This document shows, one piece after another, positions 33,489 to 38,383 of a DNA stretch of 38,383 nucleotides; position 1 is the stretch's first letter, and every line of letters starts with the position of its first letter. The position numbers and the translations under genes were made by a program. The notes under the pieces were generated by a model, which ran no database searches, was not told the origin of the DNA, and was given only the letters and a program-made list of their open reading frames with translations. Source of the DNA: an uncultured Bacteroides sp. (GTDB lineage: Bacteria > Bacteroidota > Bacteroidia > Bacteroidales > Bacteroidaceae); the NCBI RefSeq assembly GCF_910585845.1, contig NZ_CAJUHF010000036.1, positions 1-38,383 on the forward strand, in the 5' to 3' direction.

Positions 33489-34328
33489 TTACCAGCGATT
33501 GATGATTTCTGACTCTTTGAAACGGAAGTAGGCAACTATCCAGTTGAACAGTGCCATGACGAAAAAGGCTACCGTCAACCAATGTGCCAAGACATCATCC
33601 GACAGGCTCGAATTCACTCCGCGGGTGCCACGGCCTTCGAACAGCTGGTATGCCAATGTAGAACCTACCAGGGTATAAATGACGATGACCGCAATGATAG
33701 CCGAGAAAGTCTTGACGAATGCATTCTTCGGCCAGATTGTGCTGCCCAATATAAACAGGGAGTGGGTGAAGAAATAGATACTTATTCCTAAGAGCAAACC
33801 GTCACAACTCCGGAAAGCGGCCCAATATTGTTCTGTTCCCACCAGATGAGACAGAGGAGTCGACGAAATAATGTCCTTCAGTTCGGGATAGCTGACTAGA
33901 TATACTGCTACGCGTGTCCAGTCTGCCATCTTGAAAGCGATCAAGAAAACAATAAGGAAGCCGAAAGTAAAGACCAACCAGCGGGAGAAGTACTTCTCGA
34001 ACATCGTGGCGGGCGTCATCAGCACGGCAATCCGGTTGGTTTTCGACTTCATCCGCTCCATAATGAACGAGGCACTCAGCATGCCCATAATCACAACTGC
34101 CCAAAGAAAAACAATCAGTTCGGTCGACCACATCGGGTCAGCAAGTTCTCCTTTACTCAACAATCTCTCCGGATGGTTATATTTCCAATAACCGCTCCAC
34201 ACAAAAATGATTGCCATGATGCCATACATCATGATAAACCGCAGCAGATTGGTCTTCCAACTCTCCACCATCTCCTTGCGGCATAAGTTTACAAAGCGAG
34301 ATGCACTAAAAAAAGTATCGCGTATCAT
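33489..34328 (-). CDS. ABC transporter permease
   Basis: 279 aa with about six TM segments (for example FIMMYGIMAIIFVWSGYW, ELIVFLWAVVIMGMLSASFI, WLVFTFGFLIVFLIAF, FFTHSLFILGSTIW, IIAVIVIYTLVGSTLAY and the C-terminal WLTVAFFVMALFNWIVAYF). The N-terminal FVNLCRKEMVESWKTNLLRF is a cytoplasmic lead-in. Its start overlaps the ATPase stop by 4 bp (ATGA), so translation is coupled. No named subfamily; substrate unknown. Confidence 0.82.
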   Translation of the reverse strand: MIRDTFFSASRFVNLCRKEMVESWKTNLLRFIMMYGIMAIIFVWSGYWKYNHPERLLSKGELADPMWSTELIVFLWAVVIMGMLSASFIMERMKSKTNRIAVLMTPATMFEKYFSRWLVFTFGFLIVFLIAFKMADWTRVAVYLVSYPELKDIISSTPLSHLVGTEQYWAAFRSCDGLLLGISIYFFTHSLFILGSTIWPKNAFVKTFSAIIAVIVIYTLVGSTLAYQLFEGRGTRGVNSSLSDDVLAHWLTVAFFVMALFNWIVAYFRFKESEIINRW

Positions 34329-35179
34329 TGTTCATGTTGTTTTGAGTTAAACATTCCTTTGATTTTCTCAGGCGCTGCAAGAGCGGCGCTGAACAGCAGT
34401 TCAAGATTGATCTCCGATTCTTCGCCGTACGTATTAGACAGCATCAAGAAATTGCCCTGCACGGAGGGGAGTGCGTAGATTGCCTCTTTCGCCAGCTCAC
34501 GGTCGTCGCTTTCGGTGAAAAGGAATTTGTTGCAGATGTCTGCCGTGGATTCGTCAAGCAGGACACGGCTGTTGTCCATGATCACCACATGGTCCAGTAT
34601 CTTGTCGATATCTCTCACCTGATGGGTGGAGACGATAATTGTCCTGTTGTCCGACATGCCCGAAGCAATGAACTTACGGAACTGGCTCTTCCCTGGAATA
34701 TCCAAGCCATTGGTAGGTTCGTCCATCAACAGCAATGAGGTGTTCGTGGCAAGTGCAAAGCTCATGAAGACTTTCTTCTTCTGCCCCATAGACAGGGCAC
34801 CCAAATCGATGTCCTGATCCATCTCGAAATAATGCAAGTATTTCACCATGTCTTCCCTGCTGAAACGAGGGTAGAAGGGACTATTCAGTTCCACATAACT
34901 GATTAAGGAGATGGGCGGCAACTCAAATTCTTCGGGAACCAGAAACATATCCTGTAACGTGATCGGTAACCGACGGCGTACATCGGTGTCATGGAACATC
35001 ACTTTCCCGCTTTTCGGGGTTAGCAGACCGCTCATCAGATAGAGTAGCGTGGACTTACCGGCACCGTTCTTGCCCAGTAATCCATAGACTCTACCTTTCT
35101 CCAATGAGAGCGAAAAATCGTGCAAGGTATCTTTCTTGCCTCGACGATAGCTGAATGAAATGTTTTCTATTTGTAGCAT
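34325..35179 (-). CDS. ABC transporter ATP-binding protein
   Basis: 284 aa. Walker A GKNGAGKS (36-43), signature LSMGQ (129-133), Walker B LLLMDE (149-154, Glu present), H-loop His186 in IVSTHQ. The C-terminal 80 residues form a small extra domain. It is the first gene of the operon ATPase, permease, GntR regulator, membrane-anchored protein. The arrangement matches YtrA-controlled ABC units that respond to envelope or cell-wall stress in other bacteria, which is family knowledge not tested here. In contrast to the ATPase at 26506 all catalytic residues are normal. Confidence 0.92.
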   Translation of the reverse strand: MLQIENISFSYRRGKKDTLHDFSLSLEKGRVYGLLGKNGAGKSTLLYLMSGLLTPKSGKVMFHDTDVRRRLPITLQDMFLVPEEFELPPISLISYVELNSPFYPRFSREDMVKYLHYFEMDQDIDLGALSMGQKKKVFMSFALATNTSLLLMDEPTNGLDIPGKSQFRKFIASGMSDNRTIIVSTHQVRDIDKILDHVVIMDNSRVLLDESTADICNKFLFTESDDRELAKEAIYALPSVQGNFLMLSNTYGEESEINLELLFSAALAAPEKIKGMFNSKQHEQ

Positions 35180-35273
35180 ACTTATCTATTTTTTAGGAAG
35201 AAAGGATCCAAAAACAGGATATTCGGAAGCAGGCCTGTCAACCGGAATCTGTATTTAATCCGTTCCAATTATA

Positions 35274-35295
35274 GTGTATTAGTTTAATAGTACAC
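35274..35295. promoter_or_regulatory. putative GntR/YtrA operator
   Basis: GTGTATTA (35274-35281), 6 bp, TAGTACAC (35288-35295): a dyad with one mismatch per arm, directly after the -7 box of the ABC operon and so over the start site. Its position suits repression by the GntR protein encoded in the operon. Confidence 0.65.
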
Positions 35296-35297
35296 CG

Positions 35298-35328
35298 CAA
35301 AGATAGATAAAGTTTTTAATACTCCAAA
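35298..35328 (-). promoter_or_regulatory. promoter of the GntR/ABC operon
   Basis: Minus strand TTTG (35328-35325), 19 bp, TATCTTTG (35305-35298): full Bacteroides consensus. The leader to the ATG at 35179 is about 110 nt. Confidence 0.82.
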
Positions 35329-35441
35329 TATTCTTTCCGAAAAAAAATACAGCGACCTCATCAAAACGTACCCGAATGGAGAGATAGTGAATCCGCCCAA
35401 TGCAATGCCAATCACCGATAGTACAATTTAATGGTATAGCT

Positions 35442-35472
35442 TTTCTGCTTTTGGTTATTATCGCTATATTTG
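35442..35472 (+). promoter_or_regulatory. promoter of the unrecognised gene at 35575
   Basis: TTTC (35442-35445), 19 bp, TATATTTG (35465-35472). It overlaps the TTG that opens the long frame at 35470, which shows that the TTG is not the start codon. Confidence 0.55.
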
Positions 35473-35574
35473 TATCTGTCTGAAAAAAAGGAGGCTGTAT
35501 GGTCAAACAGAAAAAACGGGATAGCCATTGACTTCGAACGTTCATACTTCCATGAGAGTCCCGATGCCCCGTCC

Positions 35575-36192
35575 ATGAAAGAAGAAAATGCTGATAAGCC
35601 CAGTCTCATCGGCAATGTACAAAGCCTGAAACTATGCAACCAACGCAACTGGATTCCTAAAAATCCGATATGCCTCACGCGCGGCATAGCCAACTGCTAT
35701 GAAAACTCGCGGGCAGTGATCGAGAGCATGGAACAGGAACTTAAACCGGAACTGAACCGCCGTATGCGTCCGGAACTGTATGGAAATGCCGTCAATGAGA
35801 TTATACTCAACTGCTCTTTCAGCTTCTACGACAACTATCACTGCAAAACCAATTATATCATCGCCGACGAAGCACTGAAACTGAAGCAGAAAGATTTCTA
35901 TCCCGTACTGCTCAGCATGTTTTCAGAGAAAGAGATCGAAGACAATGGGTATTATCTCAGAAACCGTTTTTCCTACGGTCCGTTCCGAAGTGACACGGGA
36001 ACAACGCGTGTCGGAATCGTGTTTGAAAAGGAGTTTAGCGAACAGCCGCACCAGAAACAAAAACAGCTATTGTGCAAATACCTCATCCATGCCGTGCAGC
36101 AGGTTGCCAAACGTCTGTGTCGAAAAACAGATTACAACTTCTCCCTGCTGACAGACGATTTCAGATCAATTCTGCAAGATTGGTGCGGATAA
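35575..36192 (+). CDS. unrecognised protein (possible ORFan)
   Basis: 205 aa from the ATG at 35575, the first ATG in this frame; the open frame extends back to 35470 but crosses the promoter. It is soluble with no signal peptide or TM segment, is rich in Asn, Lys, Arg and Cys (for example NCSFSFYDNYHCKTNYI), and ends FSLLTDDFRSILQDWCG. No domain was recognised. The central block KLKQKDFYPVLLSMFSEKEIEDN and the Cys residues might suggest a compact helical fold. Neighbours do not indicate a pathway. Confidence 0.6.
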   Translation: MKEENADKPSLIGNVQSLKLCNQRNWIPKNPICLTRGIANCYENSRAVIESMEQELKPELNRRMRPELYGNAVNEIILNCSFSFYDNYHCKTNYIIADEALKLKQKDFYPVLLSMFSEKEIEDNGYYLRNRFSYGPFRSDTGTTRVGIVFEKEFSEQPHQKQKQLLCKYLIHAVQQVAKRLCRKTDYNFSLLTDDFRSILQDWCG

Positions 36193-36300
36193 AGGAAGAA
36201 ATAGATACTTGATAGTTAATCCGCGTTAAAGTGAGATTTTCAACCCTTTAGCTTTCAATAATAGTAACATGGAGGTAACCAACTGAATTCTAAGTGCCTT

Positions 36301-36332
36301 CTTGTGCCATGTTTGGCAGCAGGCTAACTTTG
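36301..36332 (+). promoter_or_regulatory. promoter of the cupin gene
   Basis: CTTG (36301-36304), 20 bp, TAACTTTG (36325-36332), 33 bp before the ATG. Confidence 0.68.
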
Positions 36333-36365
36333 CAACCGAAAATCAAAACAATAGGAGAAATAATT

Positions 36366-36722
36366 ATGAAGAACTATCAGAAAGTTAATGTCCCCGTTGG
36401 TGAGGCACGCGCTGAGTTGCACAATTCATTGAATCTGACCGGTGCAGAAGTATCTATCAATAACCTTCCGGCTGGTGCAGGAGTACCTTTTATACACTCA
36501 CACCAGCAGAACGAAGAAATTTATGCCGTACTTTCCGGACGCGGCACTATGATGATTGACGGAGAGACAGTCGAATTGCAGGCCGGTGACTGGCTGCGTG
36601 TAGCACCGGCAGGAGAACGCCAATTGTCTGCTGCTACGGACAGTGCCATCTGCGTCATCTGCATCCAAGTAAAAGCCGGATCTCTGGAAGGCTTCACAAT
36701 GACGGACGCAGTAGTGAAATAA
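36366..36722 (+). CDS. small cupin-domain protein
   Basis: 118 aa from the ATG at 36366; a longer frame begins with GTG at 36294 but includes the promoter and is rejected. The single cupin fold has motif 1 PFIHSHQQNEEIYAVLSGRG with metal ligands His44, His46 and Glu50/51. Motif 2 (GDWLRVAPAGERQL) lacks its usual His, so metal binding may be incomplete. Such small cytoplasmic cupins are often isomerases, dioxygenases or sugar-binding proteins; function unassigned. Confidence 0.85.
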   Translation: MKNYQKVNVPVGEARAELHNSLNLTGAEVSINNLPAGAGVPFIHSHQQNEEIYAVLSGRGTMMIDGETVELQAGDWLRVAPAGERQLSAATDSAICVICIQVKAGSLEGFTMTDAVVK

Positions 36723-36739
36723 ACCGGTATATCAGAACT

Positions 36740-36882
36740 CACCACAGATTACGCAGAGCGGAAAGTGGATAGATGGCAAGCGCGTTATAGGCACCATCTA
36801 TCCACAAATGCTCCTCATTGCCCAGATAAGGCATCAGCAATATGAGGGTGATCAGCAATGAGCACCACCAGAAACCGGCTTT
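36740..36882 (-). pseudogene. C-terminal fragment of an acyltransferase-3-like membrane protein
   Basis: Reading the minus strand from 36882 to the TGA at 36740 gives KAGFWWCSLLITLILLMPYL, then GNEEHLWIDGAYNALAI and a short tail. GNEE-x-LWIDG-x-YN-A is typical of the C-terminal helices of Bacteroidota acyltransferase-3-like proteins. The frame has no start and an upstream stop at 36898, and the last residues depart from the family pattern (probable frameshift). It is a decayed remnant on the opposite strand to its neighbours. Confidence 0.45.
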
Positions 36883-36886
36883 GAAT

Positions 36887-37072
36887 CGGATACAAGTCTA
36901 CGTAGTCTGCAATGCCAAACGAAACATCACACTGGACGACATAGCCCGCCACGTAGGAATGAACCGCACTCCTTTCTGTCTCTTCTTCAAGAAAGCCAAA
37001 GGCGTCTCACCAAGCGAATATGCCGCTTTGTCAGACAATTTTCAGCCTACCGCTTTCATACAGAAAGAATAA
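36887..37072 (+). pseudogene. AraC-family regulator fragment (first HTH only)
   Basis: RIQVYVVCNAKRN then ITLDDIARHVGMNRTPFCLF and FKKAKGVSPSEY is the first helix-turn-helix of an AraC/XylS domain. The N-terminal sensor and the second HTH (normally 50 residues further) are missing; after SEY the frame degenerates and stops at 37072. An ATG at 36842 opens the frame but the preceding residues look non-native. It abuts the acyltransferase fragment on the other strand, so two remnants meet at about 36885. Confidence 0.6.
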
Positions 37073-37084
37073 TGAATATCTTTG
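37054..37084 (+). promoter_or_regulatory. promoter of the SPFH-domain gene
   Basis: TTTC (37054-37057), 19 bp, TATCTTTG (37077-37084), 37 bp before the ATG at 37122. Confidence 0.65.
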
Positions 37085-37121
37085 AGGCATTATTTATTCA
37101 TAAAATCAACAAAACAGAATT

Positions 37122-37934
37122 ATGAGAGTTAGCAACAAATCGACTGTGAAAATGGGAGCTACAGGAGTAGCAGTCATCGGAGTTATCGTATTGTTTTTAG
37201 TCATGTTTGCCGTAGAGCGTATCGACTCGGGACAGACAGGTATCATCGTCAACCTGGCAGGTAGTGAACGTGGCGTAGACGATGCCAAAGTGGAGACCGG
37301 ATGGGTCATGTACAACCGCTTCGCCAAGCAACTTTTCGAATATCCCGCCTTCGCGCAGATTGTGGATTATGAACCTTTCGACATCCAGGACAAGAAAGGC
37401 ACCATCTTCAAGACCGATCCTACCATCGAGTATTACATCGAACGGGACAATGCCAAGATAGTTTTCCTGCGCTACCGCAAGACCACCGAAGAATTGGAGC
37501 AAAGCGTCATCCTGACGGAGGTGAAGAACGCTTATAAAGACGTAGCAGGCCTTTACGAAACCGACTCGCTTATCAACAACCGTCCCGCCTTTGAAAAAGA
37601 AGTGGAAGAACTGCTGAAAGAGCGCCTAAGCAAACGTGGTTTTACCTTCACCAATATCCAGTCTTCCGTAAAACCCAATGAGACCCTGCAAGCCGCCATC
37701 GACGCTAAGAATACGGCCGTTCAGAATGCCTTGAAGGTGGAGAATGAAAAGAAAGCCGCCATAGCCGAAGCCGAAAAAGTGGTAGCTGCCGCCAAAGGTA
37801 AGGCAGATGCCAACCGCATCCTCCAGCAAAGCATCACCCCAGAGTTGATCCAGCTGAAAGCAGTAGAGAAATGGGACGGGAAATTACCGTTGTCAACAAG
37901 CGGAAATACTTTGCCGTTCTTAAAACTACAATAA
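37122..37934 (+). CDS. SPFH/Band 7 (prohibitin-like) membrane protein
   Basis: 270 aa. One N-terminal TM helix (about 12-31, ATGVAVIGVIVLFLVMFAVE) is followed by a Band 7/PHB domain to about 175, with GQTGIIVNLAGSERGVDDAK at its start. An Ala/Glu/Lys-rich coiled coil (about 190-235, AAIDAKNTAVQNALKVENEK onward) is typical of oligomerising stomatin/prohibitin proteins. Such proteins form membrane cages that organise proteases or lipid domains. No NfeD or FtsH partner gene is visible in the window. Downstream 15-bp dyad at 38014-38059. Confidence 0.88.
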   Translation: MRVSNKSTVKMGATGVAVIGVIVLFLVMFAVERIDSGQTGIIVNLAGSERGVDDAKVETGWVMYNRFAKQLFEYPAFAQIVDYEPFDIQDKKGTIFKTDPTIEYYIERDNAKIVFLRYRKTTEELEQSVILTEVKNAYKDVAGLYETDSLINNRPAFEKEVEELLKERLSKRGFTFTNIQSSVKPNETLQAAIDAKNTAVQNALKVENEKKAAIAEAEKVVAAAKGKADANRILQQSITPELIQLKAVEKWDGKLPLSTSGNTLPFLKLQ

Positions 37935-38013
37935 AGAGAAGAGCAAACTATCACCAACATTCCTTATGCAATTTGAGTAACAAAAAACGTTCTGCATAGG
38001 AACAAGATTTTTC

Positions 38014-38059
38014 AGTCTCTTTTTATATCACACTTGAGAAATGTATATGAAAAGAGACT
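38014..38059. terminator. 15-bp inverted repeat after the SPFH gene
   Basis: AGTCTCTTTTTATAT (38014-38028) pairs with ATATGAAAAGAGACT (38045-38059), with one G-T pair and a 16-nt loop, 80 bp after the stop. A T run is inside the stem. Probable terminator or regulatory hairpin. Confidence 0.5.
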
Positions 38060-38240
38060 CTACTCGTTTAAAAAGCCCGAAAGCACAGAACTGCAAGGAC
38101 ACAATAACAGAGACGCTTGTCCCACAAGAAAATCCCAGGTTTCGTCATAGCAGTTCTCATACATAAACCATCCCAGCACGCTTCACCCTATGCATAGTAA
38201 AAAGGGATATTATCAAATTCCTAAAAGAAATTGAAGTATC

Positions 38241-38383
38241 TTTCCATTGTCAATAGACAATATATCGAATAAGGTTTTAGGACGCTGATTCTCAATCACC
38301 CTGTTTCTTATTCTGTATAAACTCTAATTATCAATTGTAATATCAATTGTAATTGCAATTTTCCATTGTCAATTATCAATTGT
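38241..38383. repeat. AT-rich CAATTGT repeats at the window edge
   Basis: TTTCCATTGTCAAT occurs at 38241 and 38360. Two tandem 12-mers TATCAATTGTAA start at 38329 and 38341, followed by further CAATTGT and TATCAATTGT words up to the window end. CAATTG is itself palindromic. The array continues beyond the window, so its length cannot be judged. 38060-38240 contains no gene or feature I recognise. Confidence 0.6.

Noticed and set aside
35470..35574. Start of the unrecognised gene at the TTG at 35470
   Set aside because: The TTG is part of the -7 promoter element TATATTTG.

Overview
This is a window of a Bacteroides-type chromosome (Bacteroidota; genus by inference). Evidence: several start sites have the Bacteroides sigma-AB signature (TTTG or TTTC, 19-20 bp, TAnnTTTG); lipoproteins have Bacteroidota-style export signals; and the families present (TamL lipoprotein, TonB receptor with a carboxypeptidase-like N-terminal domain, DUF4876, DUF6850, DUF4857) are typical of that order. 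No insertion sequence, integrase, phage gene or CRISPR array was seen. One tRNA, initiator tRNA-fMet, is present.

Layout. 1-675 is non-coding and holds two 22-bp-period repeat arrays. 676-8778 (minus) carries a sugar nucleotidyltransferase and the TamL/TamB outer-membrane assembly pair. 8779-9596 is a repeat-rich gap before a secreted transglutaminase-like protein (9597-10850, plus). 10966-16897 (minus) is a likely operon: cyclophilin lipoprotein, M16 peptidase, MATE exporter, and a hybrid histidine kinase with REC and HPt domains. Divergent from it is an NtrC-type sigma-54 activator (16989-18350, plus). Downstream lie a dyad/UAS-like region, a consensus-perfect -24/-12 promoter and a small secreted Pro/Glu/Lys-rich protein (18746-19009) with its own terminator.

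19191-26238 (plus) looks like an outer-membrane uptake locus: TonB receptor, surface lipoprotein (DUF4876), beta-barrel (DUF6850), a Cys/His lipoprotein and a PepSY-TM inner-membrane protein. A metal or siderophore role is inferred. 26506-29382 encodes an ABC ATPase with a substituted Walker B Glu, its permease and a DUF4857 protein. A strong bidirectional terminator separates this from a minus-strand TetR, fabG, RluA-type cluster (29487-31522). After tRNA-fMet and another repeat array comes a minus-strand ABC ATPase, permease, GntR, hypothetical operon (32289-35179) with a GntR-like operator at its promoter. The right end has an unrecognised protein, a cupin, two decayed gene fragments and an SPFH/prohibitin-like protein.

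The most striking non-genic signal is the repeated use of an 11/22/33-bp period. Nine or more unrelated-looking tandem arrays between or at the edges of genes keep exactly this spacing. Two arrays 31 kb apart share one consensus built on a palindromic core (CTC-RY-GAG), and two others share a second core (ATAACA-N5-TGTTAT type). The second strong signal is the self-contained sigma-54 circuit at 16989-19075.
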